Shown here: in pieces, positions 39,779 to 54,260 of the stretch
Layout: every line of letters starts with the position of its first letter
Position numbering within the stretch: position 1 is the first letter of the stretch
DNA from: Trichoplax adhaerens
Lineage: Eukaryota; Placozoa; Uniplacotomia; Trichoplacea; Trichoplacidae
Reading direction: 5' to 3'
NCBI RefSeq assembly: GCF_000150275.1
Contig: NW_002060943.1
Location: 1,794,628 to 1,858,627, forward strand
DNA: 64,000 bases
Made by a program: the position numbers and the translations under genes
Notes under the pieces: generated by a model
The model's database searches: none
Seen by the model: the letters and a program-made list of their open reading frames with translations, nothing else
What the model was told of the DNA's origin: nothing

Positions 39779-42700
39779 ATGATGATGATGGACGTTGCTT
39801 GCGCTACTTATGAAGTGGATTTTATCGAAGAAAGATCCATCCGTTATGGCCGAGAACCAGTTTGGTTATTGGGCTGCTGTTACAATCCACTAGAAGGTAA
39901 GCTAATTTAATAATCAAATACCAGAAAGGAAAATACCTCTTAATTGACAGTAAGAAGTAGTTCAACCGATAATGTACTGTGGTAGATACGTTGATCAATG
40001 AACTACAATGCATTTGAAAGCGGTTTTCTGCATTGATACCGATTGGACACAAATTTGATCAACTTTAAATACTTATTGATTCATCTACAATGACATATTT
40101 AGGTGGTTTTCATAGCCTAGTTACAATCTCATCCGTAAAATAATTTATAATTCACTCAGCTTAATCTGTTGGGTAAACTACGGTCTTTCCCCAATATATA
40201 ACTTTGCAGTACTCGCATGTCCGATTGAATTTAACCTTTCTAGAGGCCAGCCATAGAAAAACGAAAGAAAAATGGCCATCATTCTGCTGATGTTTTAATA
40301 TTACAGTACAGTATATGCAAACAAGATACACACACATATAGGGTTATGGGTCATCGTACTAATTTTTTTATGAATATTTTAAGCTGTAAACAGAAATATC
40401 GCCGACATCACTACAGTAGCCACCAACTCTTGCTGTATTCACAAGACTTGCAAACCTATCTGAATTTGAATCATTTTCCTACCTCTTAGTCTTATCAACA
40501 AAAAAACTGACCACAGTGTATTTTCTTGTAGTTTGCGTAAAAATTTTTTCCCATGACTGTGTCCTCATACAGTACGCAGTCTAGACAATTTACGTACAGC
40601 ATTAATGGCGGTTAGTAGCAGGAGTGGTACTAACACTGTAGTTTGCCGTTTCTTCGTACCAAAGTAGCTCTGATTCCTCTATAACTAGTTTATACTACAT
40701 CACATGAGTACCCGTAAAATTACCTAGACTTTCGAATGTTGTGATAGTCACGATGGACAGATGCTAATTGTTATTGCTTTCCATCTCAGTATCAGCGATT
40801 TTATTTAAAACTTGCTCATAGATTGTCCTTTTTCCTCTATTAGTCTATAAATACAATATTTGAAATACGCGTATACGCGTACCTGCATAAACATCTCATC
40901 GTCACGATGATCATCGCTGCAGCCAATAGATGGCCTCATTAGATAATTCTCAGGGATATACTCGTAAATGATATACGGTAATAATATTTTTCTTAAAAAA
41001 CGAACTTCTTGATTTGGGCGAGTGCCATCCTTTTATTTTAATGCAGGTTTCATAATTTCTATCCTTGGACGGTTAAAGTTAAAAATCTTTTAGTAAAATT
41101 TCTACGGCAAGAACATAACTGAGCGCTTCCTTCCTTACAATTTATTTAGAAGCCAGGTTTAATTAATCATACCTACGAGATATCAGCCTTTTTCGATTGC
41201 GAACTTTTATGACCTTCATATTCGTTGCCTCTCAATCACCTTATCAAGCATTCACTTGCAATTAATTGTAGGAGAATTTTTTAAAAATGAATTAAAAACA
41301 ACTTTAATTGATACAGCCATTGTCGAATAACTCTAACTCAGAGCGTATCTTAAACTCATGTAGCAATTAAAGATTATTATTCAATCTTAAACCAGTTATT
41401 ATAAAACTATAAATCAACTATAATCAGAGCTCCCTTCCCTGTCATTCTATCTGTATTAGCATCGACAGAGATTAATACGGTAACATTTTGAATAGGCGCT
41501 ATTAGCTGGCCGGAGAAAGCCTAAAGTTTGGTTAAATAGACAGGACGGGAATTAAAACTTAAAATTTCGTCGGTGTGTACTACTCTTATAAGTTTTATAA
41601 TATAAAAGTAGGTCATCCATTTAATTATGAATGTGTCAGTCAGCGTTATAATAAGATAGGTTAATTTCTCAGTATTTCAATCCTTTGGAAGGAAGGAATT
41701 CAAATGAAATTTATCGTTCATACGCCATAGGGTATGAGTGTAAAAAATGATCACAGATATGCTATTCTGGACGTTATTTACAACGATGTACGGATATTAA
41801 TGTTCTGTGCCCTTAATATCTAACGCCTTTACTAATGGTGGTGTTCATTATGCAAATTTCCTAATCTTACTTGTCATCATTCGATTAATTTGATCATTTT
41901 ATATCTTTGCATTTTACAGAATTTGATAAATTGATCGCTGATATCAATTCGAAATTTTGGTTCACCTATAGGAAAAATTATCCGCCAATTGGTAGGCCTT
42001 GTAGCACTTAACATTTCACTAGCAATATTCAAGTCTTGCTGTCGTTGATAGGAATCATAGGATAGCTATTCATGTATAATCTTTCTGTCCATGATGAACA
42101 ATACATTATAGAGCAACCCATCATTGTGACTCCCTGAACGTAATTTAATATAAAAGGAACAAAAAATAGCCTACATTTCTTTAAATTTATTCGACAATTG
42201 TTTGGTAATTTTATGTCAGTAATTTCCATGCTATGATCCAATAATTTTATCTTACCTTTCTGTTTATAATATTGCACTGATAGTGATCAATCATGCTTCG
42301 GTAATCGTTAACCTCTATATACAATGCATGAGTTATTGTCATGGATTACCAAGTTCTATGGTACTGTAGAATTTAGTAGTCTAGTCATTGTATTTTTGTA
42401 GTAACTAATAACTGAACGATATTTAGCAATGATAATATATAAAATACAATACATCCATTGCAAAATTGTGTCTACTAGTGATGATCGTGAGTATAATTGA
42501 CGACTAAACTACATATTATATTAAGAAAGAATAAGTGTATATAAAAATTCCATTTCATTAAATATTTTTTCGGCACTAAACGTAATCATGCACTGGTGCA
42601 ATTTTTCGTCAGTTAGTTCAAGTGACGCTAACTTTGAATGATTTTCTAATTGCTAATGCATCTCATAGGTGGAATCGGCCCAACATCCGATAAAGGCTGG

Positions 42701-45025
42701 GGTTGCATGCTGCGTTGTGGTCAAATGATATTAGGCCAGGCATTAGTTATGAGACATTTAGGCAGAGGTAAATGAAGATGGCTCATTCGTTTGTCTTCGC
42801 ATTTTTAGATAAAATCTCTTATACGTAGAAATTACTTATTTCTTTTTTCACTATTGATACTGTAATCTTGCAATTTCTATTAACACGCTACAAATTATCA
42901 TTTCAATTCTAATAGATTGGCGTTGGTTTAAAAATAAAGAGCAACTTGCGAATTATTGGAAGGTAACATACTCCTAAATCAACTATATTGGTATAAGATT
43001 ACAATTTTTAAATATTTTTGTTTGAAATATTTGAACAACTAACCTTGCCGGATTTGTCTGACTTCAACGTATTTAGATTTTAAAGTTATTCTTAGACTCC
43101 AAAGACAGTCTCTATTCAATCCATCAAATCGGTATTTGACCGCATAGTAATTACTAAATGCTTAAAAGATGTATTAACACTCTCGCATTTGATCTATCTC
43201 TTGTACAGTAGTAATGATACCAACAGATTTACATAATGTATTTATCCTTATGGATAATTGTGGCGTTATCAATTTCTTTCTGCTTAGCCTCTACATAATA
43301 CAAAGTATCGTAGTTTTTACAAGCTTTTCTATGGCTATAAAATTTTCTTAGTCACAATAATGTATTGGATATTTTTAACCTAAATATTTGGAAGTGTGTT
43401 GAAACGTTTTTCTGATAATCTATCGTTGAATTATTAACTAGTATTTTTTTCTTGCAGCACAAATGGGAGTATCGGAAGGGAAAAAAATCAGTCAATGGTT
43501 CGGGCCGAATACAGCCGCACAAGTACTCAAGTATGCTTATTTAAAGAAGTTCTCAACCATCTGTCTTTAAGTCAATTATGATATGCTATGTTTATCGTAA
43601 TTTTATGTATGTCTTGTCTTAGGAAACTCATCATGTTTGATGAATGGAGTCAAATGGGTGTTTATGTCGCTATGGACAACATTGTTGTTATTGACGATAT
43701 AAGTAGGTTTTACAATTAGAATGCAATATAGGTTTAACTTGAATTTTTTACTTTCACTATTTTGAAACGAAATTGTGTATAATTTTACTCACCTAATTGT
43801 GTTTTTATAGAAAAAATTTGCCACAATCATATCACCAGAACGTCGCAAGGAAACGCTGCTAATAGTGATGCTCAAGGGTCATCTAATGAGCAATCAAATG
43901 CTTGGAAGCCTTTACTACTTTTTATTCCACTACGTTTAGGTTTAACGGACCTTAACCCTATTTACAAAGATAAATTAAATGTAAAACCGTTTAACTTAAA
44001 TCGTTATACGTGGCAGCTATGCTTTACCAATTTCTATTAGCAGGCTTAAAATATTCTTTACGTAATTTACTAGAAATGCTTTAGGATAAAAAATACATTA
44101 GGAATAATAGGAGGAAAGCCTAACAGTGCACACTATTTTATTGGTATACAAGGTAACTAAAATCCTTTAAAAATAAATTAAGAAATCTAAGGATTCAAAA
44201 TAAGATATTCAATGCAAATTCTAGGGGATTATTTGCTGTACTTGGATCCGCATACTGTGCAAGAAACTGTTAAAGTAAAGCCCAACTGTCCTTTTTCGGA
44301 TAAGGTATTAATCAAGATTTGTAACATAATACAGATTGTATAAATGACGTAGTCGTATACGATAATCTTACCTTTCTGATCACAAATGCTAACGTTATCA
44401 TCTAATTTCTTTATATTATATATTGTATATAATTGTAATATATGTATATTTATTAAATTTTTGAAATGTAGACATATCATCAGAAAGGCACTAACCGACT
44501 GCATTTTTCGTACATGGATCCATCCGTTGCTCTCGTTAGTGCTGATTCATATTAGTAACTGATAACTATTGCACATCTGTATTATTTTCTTCGTTATTAA
44601 CTCGGACAGATTTTTTATAGGGATTTTACAGTGCTACCGAGGAGGAATTTAACGAACTTTGTCGCGATTTTACTGATGTATGTATTGTCAAGAAATATCT
44701 TTCAATTTTACATTTACATCAATACGAATAAATATTGGTGTTATCCCTTTTTGCACTGCTGTGTGTAGTTAAATAGTGCACAGCCTCCGTTGTTTGAGGT
44801 AGTGGAACAACGACCTCCACATTGGCCAGAACTGGTACTGCCAAATAGTCCATACGATGACACATCCGATGTTGGTATGTAATTGCTTTATTCAAAACAT
44901 TAATATGACCGAAGTGCGTAATATGGCTAATGAAGTTATTTTTATTAGCTGCAGGATTTACAGAAATCAGAAGAGAAGAAAGGCATTTCGATAGTGATAA
45001 CGATTTCGAAATAATTGACATGTAG
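39779..45025 (+). CDS. ATG4: ATG4 autophagy cysteine protease
   Basis: ATG4 cleaves the C-terminus of Atg8/LC3 and later removes its lipid, in the cytosol. Fourteen exons: 39779-39896, 41920-41991, 42669-42767, 42916-42962, 43077-43131, 43458-43530, 43623-43702, 43811-43980, 44074-44152, 44225-44304, 44472-44534, 44621-44677, 44769-44874, 44955-45025. All junctions keep frame, giving 389 aa, the usual ATG4A/B size. Blocks are [32 protein letters not shown] with Cys76, [52 protein letters not shown] and YLDPHT (catalytic Asp272 and His274). The C-terminal FEII (384-387) after an acidic stretch is a candidate Atg8-interacting motif. All catalytic residues are present. The start has four in-frame ATGs in a row; the first is taken. 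Intron 1 is about 2 kb, much longer than the rest. Confidence 0.95.
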
Positions 45026-47410
45026 TACCTTTTACAATTTATGAAGTATATACTACAACACTCTATCTGATCTCTTTTTATTTCTTATAAATAGCAACTA
45101 GTGACAATTAAAAAATTATATCTCTATATTCTTTAGATTAATACATCAACTGTAAAATAGCTATACCAAAGTAGCAAAATTAAATTGCTTTGTTGTACAT
45201 TATATCTGTTGTATTTGACTAATATTTAACGATTATATTTTAGCCTCATATTGAACTATCGCTGCCTTTTAAACAGTATTCTTGTTTAATTATTACTGTA
45301 TACGTTACCGCAGTGCCTTATTGCGTAAGGATAGATACTATGTAACTTTGTATCAAAGTCTATAGGTACCAATACTTAATTTTTATTTCCTTCCAGTGAT
45401 AAATATGTACAATGTTGCATTGTAAGACTATCATATTTGTACAGTTCTATGCTCTAGTCAAACTTTAAAATGTGAAGTTAAAAAATAGTAAAGAGTTAGA
45501 AATATATTTACTCGCACATAAGATAGAGAATAAAGAGCGATATAGATTTAAGACTGTTGATCATTCAAGTATTTGTAGCCATATTATTTTTTTTATTTTA
45601 TGGTGTTAAACTATGAAACCATTGATTTTGGTTGTGAACTATTTGTAATTTAATGAAATGGCTTTATCGTATTTTATATCATTCCGAACTTTAGTTTAAT
45701 TCATTGCAATCAGCCATGTTCTATCCTCATAGTATCTTAACATAAAGTATTTGATCTTTTCATTATTGATAATAAAGTTTATAGATTGTCTATCAACTCA
45801 CGTGAGTCTTACCATGTTTATAAAAACTGCCAACTAGAAATATTAAGGTAGATAGTAACTAAATGTCAATTTAACACGAAATTATTTGTACTACTGAAGA
45901 AAATGGTATGAGTCATGAATCATTTCAGGTGCTGTTAGGGTACATATTCTATTATGTCCAAGGAAATTATTTTTTAAATATCTAAGCCTATAGAAATCTC
46001 TCAAAATACGTCGTTACAATAAATTTGCAGTTACTTAAATAAAGCAAATGGAAATTTTGGGTATGATGGCGTTTCATTGATGTTAAATAGCAGATAATAG
46101 AAAATGCGTTGATAGAGACTAATAACCCAAACAATAACCAACAATATTGCTGCAAGTTTGCAATAAACTATCTAAAAGAGCCATATAATGTTAAGTACGG
46201 CAATAGCCTTTAGGTTAATTCGATTTTTATTTAGAAATGGTAGATACATCTTTGTATTAGTCCTTCTTGGATTCCATTTCTTTATCCGAACTATGCAATT
46301 TTGCACCATAAATTATCTATAGAGCAGGTATGGGGCGATCAATACTATTTCACCACATCTACTATCTACAATTGTAATTAAATTATCTACGAGCATATAT
46401 GCTGTACTGTATATATATATATATATATTCTAGCAATCATGAAATAGACATATTCAGTCTTTCCATTTATGGAATCAAAATGATGCAAAAATAATGACTT
46501 ACTAGTTGAAATTTATAATCTATAGTAGCTCAAACAGTTAAGTAAATTATTTAACAAAAAATTACAAATCTTACCGTGATCTTGATCATGTTTACTTTAT
46601 AAGAAAAATCAAGAAAGATATGGCCATAACAAAAAGCCATTAAGCGTATTAATTTACGTGAAATTAATACTGTTTTAATAATATTATGCGAATAAACAAT
46701 TCTTTTAATCACTTATAATAATTATCTAACATAGATTTATCATAAAAGTCTTGTACACAACCTAAAATGCTATCTAAAATGATACCATATCAGGCCTGAT
46801 CTTAGATATTGGCATTATACTAACCATAATTAGATTTACTGTATTGTGGTAGAAATTATTCTGTTTGAAATAATCACGATGGTCATTTAGAATATAGTAA
46901 ATAAGTATTAACTTTAATTTAATGGCTATTAAACTAGCACTTTCTTTTGATTACATCCAGAAAGACTATAAAGTACAACACATCGAATTATTATAGTCTA
47001 TTTCTGTTGCCCAGTCTATAACCAAGGAATATTTTAAAGAGCGTCAAAATCTATAGCCTAATATTTCTGAGAACATACGATACAAGTGTGGCTATTTTGG
47101 CTGCTAAAAGTAAAAGTATCCTCCAATAACTTTTAATTATACTGGATAGATAATCTTTTATGAAATTTTAAGGTGATCTGTTGCGATACATCATCTACCA
47201 TAAATAATATGAAGGCTGTAAAAATTATTTTAGCTTAGTTCAGAACTATAAGCGATGAGCCAAAGTCATCAACCTTTTTATCATTGCAGTTAGGCCAATA
47301 AAATCTATCACCACACCAGCTAATAAATTGATGTATCTATGTAATTTTAATTGTAGTTTAATTAAATAAATGCCTAGTAGAACAAAGTCAGGAAATTGTT
47401 TCTTCCTTTT
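45026..47410. other. Convergent intergenic interval with (AT)n
   Basis: It lies between the stops of ATG4 (+) and sphingosine kinase (-). Very AT-rich, with an (AT)n run at 46410-46428. No exon or RNA gene was recognised. Confidence 0.5.
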
Positions 47411-50400
47411 TTATAAACAAAATACTTGCAGTCCACCTTTTTCAACGGTACCCTGAATTGGGCCATAATCCACTACTTCACCATCTACGGTTAAATATCC
47501 ACCTTCAGTTTCTGGTACAAGACGAAATGCTTTGCATGGTATTAACTGAACATCAGGCGATTCAATGTATTGTCCATTCTTGGTTGATAAGAGTATTTTA
47601 GTTAATCCTTTACGATTAACTTTATCACTGACTGCCACAATATATGCCTTGCCATCATCTAGTCTTGATGGCGGTGCAAATAGGAAATCCGTCGATAAAT
47701 AAGGCAAATTACCGATGACAACTGTAATGAAATCCTGATCAATTACTTTCCATTGATTCGGTAGAGGTTTATCAAGTGATGGTATAGGATTTGAATCATC
47801 GCCAACTCTGCAAAATAATAAGGTATAATTTATTTCCTTATTTATTTATAAATCAAGCTTAATCTCCGTACTTTCTTAATCCATTGTACCTTCATAGATA
47901 TTATTGGCTCTTAAAAGTTATATCAAGTAAAATAATATGATCGTTGCATCAACTTACGTCAGAATAGCAGATTGTTGATGGTTGGCATCCAATTGTGTAA
48001 CATTCATATCATCATCGTTGTGAAACTAAAAATGCGAGGTGAGAATGTAGGGTGTTTACGCTTTTGCATCGATTGACATTGCTTCATGTTATGAATTAAT
48101 TATTATTGTAAATGGCTGCGGATAATATTCAATAAATTACAGTATAATATATGGACTAACAAAGCCAAGATAACATGAGCCTAAACGATGCAGTATTTGT
48201 TTATTAAACATGCAATATGTTTATTATAGATGCTATCCAATTTAGCTTGCAAAGTGAATGGACTTTATTTGTTTATTTTTATTATGTTATACGTTGCATG
48301 AATTACGGAGAGTTTATCTAGCTAATAAATAATTAGGAGTTTCAACACTGACTTTTCATTCCATAGGAATTAGTATTAGAACTGTTCATTTAGCCATATT
48401 ACGTTCAAAAACTTGAATACTACTGCAACCTAAATCTTACAGATATAAAAAATCAATCTGACTTCCAATCAACTTACGTTAAATGTTTCATCCATAACAG
48501 CAGAACGTTCACTGACATTGCCATTATTCGTCCATTGAGATTCTCGAGTTTCTTCAGGCTCCTTGTCACAAGGTAAGTAAGATATTTTGCCTCGATAGAC
48601 CTTTCGTTTAGCAATCATGGAAACTGCTTCTACAGTAAAGCGATTAGAACCAAGAAAATGAAACTTTTCTGACTTGATGTCAATATCAGCAATCATTCCC
48701 CATCCTATAGATAGAAAGGCTAGAAAATTGTTTTTTTTCGACTGTAAATGCATCAAATCCAACGGACGAGTTGAATATTTTGCAATGATAAAGGTGGCAC
48801 TGACGATATCATTTGGCTCTCTAGAATAAAATAATGAAGAAACTACTTAATCAACATATATGTACACAGGCCAAGTTATGAAAATTAATTCGACTTAAAA
48901 ATGCGATAGGATTCATCCTTGATAATGAAGCAAGGAATGAGATACAGGTGGAAATTCTTTGACTACAAGTTAATATTTCTTAATTAATGACGATAGTCCT
49001 ATTCTACTAGTATAAAATTAATAAGATAAATATTGATACGTTTATTTCAATCCATAATAAATGCAAATGGACTCTAAATATATTCTAATAATTTTGATAG
49101 CCCTTCGAAGTAAAGAATAAAACCAACTAAAGCAGTACTTGGGCTATGCCATTTTTAGACACAGAACGAAACTATGTGCATGCTTCAACCTAGCTAGTAT
49201 AGAACTAATTTAGAGAATCAAGATTGCTTGATCTGTTTAGGATTATTAATAAATGAGAAACTTCATAAATCTTTACATAGCATCCCTTAGCTCCAACTAT
49301 CTCTTAGACACAATCTAATGATCAATCATTACCCTGAAAATTTCATAATGGACGCATAGAGTGCATTCCCTGATCCTGCAGGTAAAATACCAATAGGCAT
49401 ATGTCTTACGGTATCCCAATCCTGCCGCTCATTTAGTCCATTTATAACCTAATCAGAGAGATTGAACCAGTCATGAGTCTTATTTACAATGTTCACGCGA
49501 TAAGCCATCATGTTCATCTTACATTTATATTTATTGGCAAGCCTATGCAATAAATTAATATCGCTATTACTAGTTACAAACTTACTTCATAAATCAATCC
49601 GTCTCCGGATACAACTAATATACCATCCCATTTGGAAAGATTAGCATTAATGATATAGTCTTTTGCATGCCCGACTCGTTCTATAAATGAAAGAAAATTA
49701 AGTTTAATCTGTCCGCAGTCAATCAATTACTACATGAAAGCTTCACTTAGTTATTAATATAAGTAGATTTTGAAAATGACCTTTAAACTAAAGCTACTCA
49801 ACATTAAAGCAATTACATCGTTGTACCTGTAGTTACAACTTCGCATAATATATCCGCTTCATTTAAAATATCTTTTGATTTGCCGTTGAAAATTTTACTA
49901 GCTTTACCAGATCCACTACAAGGGTTAATAAAAACCAACAATTTTCGTGGTGCTGGGCAAGATTTTGATCCTAGATCTGGATATTGTTAAGAAATAAAAA
50001 AATTTATGAGTCCATTTCATTTTTATTTTATCGGTATTGATGTTTTAAGATTTATATACGTATATCATATCGATCGTCATATTTACTGTATTCTAATATT
50101 ACAATCTATTAAGTGGATAAATCGATCGTATGATAATAAAGATTATTTTATTTTAACTATGTAAATATTATAGTCTCGATGATCATTTTAATTACTGAAA
50201 GATAATTTGTGAGATAGTTTCACGATCAGGATCAAAGTGGCAATTCGATTCTCAGGTTTTCATAAAATGTTTTATTTTAATAAAGATCGGGACAGCGATG
50301 CTAAAATGATACAAGCTCAAAGATTATTTTAAGGATTAAATGTTAGCAACGTGGGTTAGGGTTAATAAAGTCGTCAATTATGGTTAGATAAAGGTTAGAA

Positions 50401-52352
50401 GAATTTTTACATGAGGCACATATATAACATTGTATACTTAACGCAGCAATATTGTTAAGGATTGAAATTAGTTAAGGAATACTAACCCAGTATTTCATCA
50501 AATAATGATGAAGTTGAGAAGAATCGTGGCTGCTATAGAATTAGGATATTCTCTGATTATCAAGTGTTGGTAGTGTGATATTAAACACGTAAAACTGCAC
50601 TATAGGGAAATTTCTTTCCATACACTGTATGCCCTACGATATCGCACCAATGTCTCTTAATAGGAATGTAAGCTATTGGCTGGATGTTAGACAGCTAAGG
50701 CTCATTTAATTGTGGTAAGGATCGAGAAAATGATGCCATGATAATTCATGAATATTGTATCATCTTAACATAGAAGCGTAAAGATGTTCTTCCAGGATTG
50801 AACTTCGATTACAGCTGCAATGGCATAATAAGCAGAGAAAACTGGCTTGTTCTATCATAACAACATTATGCAGAATTCTAAATATTTTATCCTATTTGCA
50901 AACGTCGGATCTTCCGATTTACTATACGCTTTAGCAATTAGCGATGATCTTTAGATTCTTTTTCATCGCTAACGATCCATTTAGCCGTAAACGTTAATAT
51001 TTAAATTCAATATTTAGTGGCTCTACCGTAGGAAGTGATGAATCATTTTTTACTTTCCATTGTTTGGAGCAATTTTGTTTGAAGTAATTAAATTATCGCT
51101 TAAAACTGTCATACAATTTGAGTACAACCTGACATACTCGTATAACGTGACTAAACTAATATTTTTTCATAAGTACTGGAAGAAAACAAAACTAGAGGAT
51201 AGTCTTCAATATCGAAAAGCTAATCGGATTTAAAGTCTATCTATAGAAATAGCCGATATTGCGAAAATATAGAATTCTACTGTTACCATCAGTAAAGCCT
51301 CCGCTAGAATAGCAAATCTGTTCAAATTATTAAAACATCTTAGAGGAGAGCTTTTCATGGCGAAATTGAAGTGTGACCTCATCAATAACAAATTTCCCAA
51401 TAATTTATAATGGGAAACATTTTTACTCCAATATTTAATGGTAGCAATCTCTGGCTATTTAATAGCGTTTCTGACGGAAGAATAGATAGTTATTGAATGG
51501 AATTAATACGATGTGTCGGTGCAACTAGTGAAGCATACGGTTATCATATTGCTGTATGGGTGATTTGTTCTAAGTAAAGCTTATAGCAAGATAGCAAATT
51601 GGCCCTTTTAAAAGTAAAATATGGTACTACTAACTGAGTGGTCGTTAGTGTATTCCTTTCATCAAAACCTGGCGAAAAGGTAGGAGTGAAGACATTATGG
51701 GCGGAGTAGAATTTCCTCAGGATTTTTCTATAACGATCGAGGTATTAGTTTTAAAGCAAAGACGACGAATAAACACGTGTAGAAAAGGTGATTGAATAGC
51801 AGCTATGTTGTGATGGAAAGGCAATCTCTACACTCTGATGGATGCAAGACTATCCTCAATCGAATAGATCTGGCTATGGATAAATGCTCTGATACAATCA
51901 ATTGGAGTACCTGGTTGATACTTGATACCACGCAAAGCGCATATAATGGCTGCATGCCATTGATCTGCAATCTTGATGTTGTCTTCTACTTCCTTCGATT
52001 GGGCAACACGTAAATAGACTGGAATAGAAATTCTCTTACAAGCGGAACCAATCTTTTTCTTGCGCATTGGATACCAAAATAAGGTCAAATAGCCACCACG
52101 ATCACGGCGTTTCGTCGATGTACCTCTTGATACTTTACAGCCAATAACATCTTTTAGTTGTATTACGCCATCATCACCTAGTAGTGATGCTGGAGGGCCA
52201 CTATCGGATACTTTAATACACATTTGATTCTGAGTTAAGACGACATGGCAAGGCCTTAGCTTATTTCTAGGCCATATTAATTGTAATGTATCTTGCATGA
52301 TAATTTGGCTAATTAACGTTGTCGACTTATTGGATATACGAATTTCTTCCAT
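47411..52352 (-). CDS. SPHK: Sphingosine kinase
   Basis: Makes sphingosine-1-phosphate from sphingosine and ATP. Seven minus-strand exons: 51911-52352, 49827-49970, 49586-49680, 49333-49448, 48478-48820, 47960-48027, 47411-47807. All phases match, giving 534 aa. Residues 1-147 resemble the N-terminal pleckstrin-like part of SPHK2 and plant kinases (KDVIGCKVS, YLTLFWYP, QWHAAIICALRGI). The catalytic core follows: LLVFINPCSGSGKA, TTERVGHAKD, nucleotide-binding VSGDGLIYEVINGL (220-224), ILPAGSGNALYAS, SIGWGMIADIDIKSEKF, GSNRFTVEAV, YRGKISYLP. The C-terminal block is AFRLVPETEGGYLTVDGE and YGPIQG. The start is the first ATG after in-frame upstream sequence that lacks one. An insert of about 60 residues after the SYLPC block is Asn/Ser/Asp-rich, as usual for the variable loop of SPHK2. 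The end faces ATG4. Confidence 0.93.
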
Positions 52353-52445
52353 TTTCTGTCTTGATATCCAGAAGGAAATTTGCACGCGTCCCAAGTTGAA
52401 AGAAACGACAAGAATTACCAATTTCCAAGTCGGTCAATAAAATGC

Positions 52446-52739
52446 TTAACCTATACTATGCTTCAAAGCCAGTCTGAAAATGAATATATTAATAATAAGA
52501 CTTTTTTTTGGCATGGGTAGATTATTGATTGAAATTTCAGTTTGCCAATAGAAGCAGACTACGCAAGTTCTAATGACATTTTGCTTGTTTAACTCTTGAA
52601 TACAGTACAATAGCTTCCGTATGGCACAAGCATCGAATGGATTTATATTACTTTTCGCTACTCCTAAGTCATTGCGAATTATTTTTCTATACTTTAGCTC
52701 AGATACGCGTAGGCCCATTAATAAACAATCTGCAACGGT
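52446..52739 (-). CDS. Possible coding exon, unassigned
   Basis: A TTTTTAG acceptor is followed in phase 0 by 97 open codons and a stop. The first two thirds read like protein (TVADCLLMGLRVSELKYRK, then DACAIRKLLYCIQELNK); a donor-like GTAGTC after RTC near 52559 could end the coding part. It lies on the strand of SPHK, about 94 bp upstream of its start, so it may be the end of another gene or an alternative 5' exon. I do not recognise it. Confidence 0.3.
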   Translation of the reverse strand, partial: TVADCLLMGLRVSELKYRKIIRNDLGVAKSNINPFDACAIRKLLYCIQELNKQNVIRTCVVCFYWQTEISINNLPMPKKSLIINIFIFRLALKHSIG

Positions 52740-53427
52740 CTAAAAATGACTCATACTATGTGTAATAGTATTCCAATAGTATTATCCAATTAAGATAGAA
52801 TAACAATAAATCAATTATTTCTGGCTATATTTAATCCACGGATTAATCATAGCGCAAAAAATAGACTAAATATCCATGCGCTAAGTATTGGCGATCAAAG
52901 TGACATTTTTCAGTTATCCAATGCAATCTGATTCGTAGGCTAGGTGTAATTATTCATCGACTCAGTTAATCTCTATCTATGTTTTGATTATACTTAATCA
53001 GAGTATTGATCACAATTTTGCAATAATAACACAAGCCTACAAAATGCGGAATGGGTTATAACTTGCTTAAACCAATAGAACTACAAGACCATCTGCCTAC
53101 CTCATAGCATCGACTCTTGTAACTATCCTTGTCAAGTAGATAATACTCTACTCTAGAAAGATGATTAACACGATTTAAAGGGTCAATCTGTCATTCAACT
53201 TGCAATCTTCATTAACGAAATACCAGCTAAAGAGTGGATCAAATTACCGTTAATTCCAATTATCCACTGTCAGTAATCATAATAATAGAAAAATGAGGAA
53301 AAAAAGTTCTCGTTCCTGACGTAATTTAGACCATGACGTCAGGATCATGGCTTAATGTTCTATACTATTGCTGCGGTTAGCTAGAATGAATGGCGAGTTC
53401 GTGCCTACCGGAGAAATATCCTTCTTA

Positions 53428-53452
53428 TTGTTGTTGTTGTTGTTGTTGTTGT
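53428..53452 (+). repeat. (TTG)n microsatellite
   Basis: Eight perfect TTG units followed by TTATTATT and a T run. Likely length-variable. Confidence 0.85.
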
Positions 53453-53492
53453 TATTATTTTTTTTTATCGTATACCGGCACTACCAACTTTC

Positions 53493-53873
53493 TTATGGTT
53501 TCTATTCCGGACTAATTGATATCAGCAGCCATGAAAATACGATTGTAGTAAGCATCAGAGTAGTTCAAGTAGTGAAATGGGGTTAGGGTGAAGATTCTAA
53601 GCAAGAAATTAATCTATCCAAAATGGATACTGCTATATTTTATCCAACGTAGATGTGATAGATACCTAAACAGGTTGATATTCTTATGGCTTCTATGTCG
53701 TACCAACTGATTTCAATCGTAATGAAAATACGATTCTAGTAAATGTAAAAGTAGGTAAAGTATTGAAATGGGGTTAGTAGGAAGGTACAAAGTAATAAAT
53801 TAATCTTTGCAAAATGGATACTAGATATGTTATCCAGTGCAGACGCTAGATACCTAAACACCTTGATAGCCGT
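53493..53873. repeat. Two direct copies of a 191-bp unit
   Basis: Blocks TATGG(T/C)TTCTAT, GAAAATACGATT, GAAATGGGGTTAG, AAAATGGATACT and GATACCTAAACA recur in the same order with an offset of 191 bp (53533 and 53724 for GAAAATACGATT). Identity is roughly three quarters by eye. Confidence 0.8.
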
Positions 53874-54152
53874 AGCTTGGACGTTCCATCTATCTGGTAG
53901 GGTAATGTTTTGATCGTTGGAATAGTTGAAGACGTTGAAAATTGTTTATTATTGTTTAGATCGCGTAGTACAAATTGTTATTATTGGTTAGAATGATAAT
54001 TAATCTCAGTAATGGATAATGATGGACGGAATACATCATTGCCCTTGATTGATTCACAATGCGCCATTGTAACCTTGCGTAGGCTCTATTATTATTATCT
54101 TTTAAAGAGATATGTGTAAAATGGATATAATGGTCTTTCCTTGTTCCGCGGT

Positions 54153-54260
54153 AAACCTCAATGGAATGTTAGTTAATGAATGCTCTATAAACCTCAATGG
54201 AATGTTAGTTAATGAATGCTCTATAAACCTCAATGGAATATTAGTTAATGAATGCTATTG
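54153..54260 (+). repeat. 36-bp minisatellite, three units
   Basis: Three 36-bp units starting at about 54153, 54189 and 54225, nearly identical (one G/A change in the last). On the + strand the unit is open and would encode a 12-residue repeat, NLNGMLVNECSI, within a frame at 54112-54330. There is no other sign of a gene. Confidence 0.9.

Noticed and set aside
42029-42277. 82-codon minus frame in an ATG4 intron
   Set aside because: No motif or splice signals, and it lies within the intron between two certain exons.
44535-44555. Read-through of ATG4 exon 11 to a nearby stop
   Set aside because: The donor at 44535 joins in frame to the next exon, which encodes the conserved [10 protein letters not shown] block.
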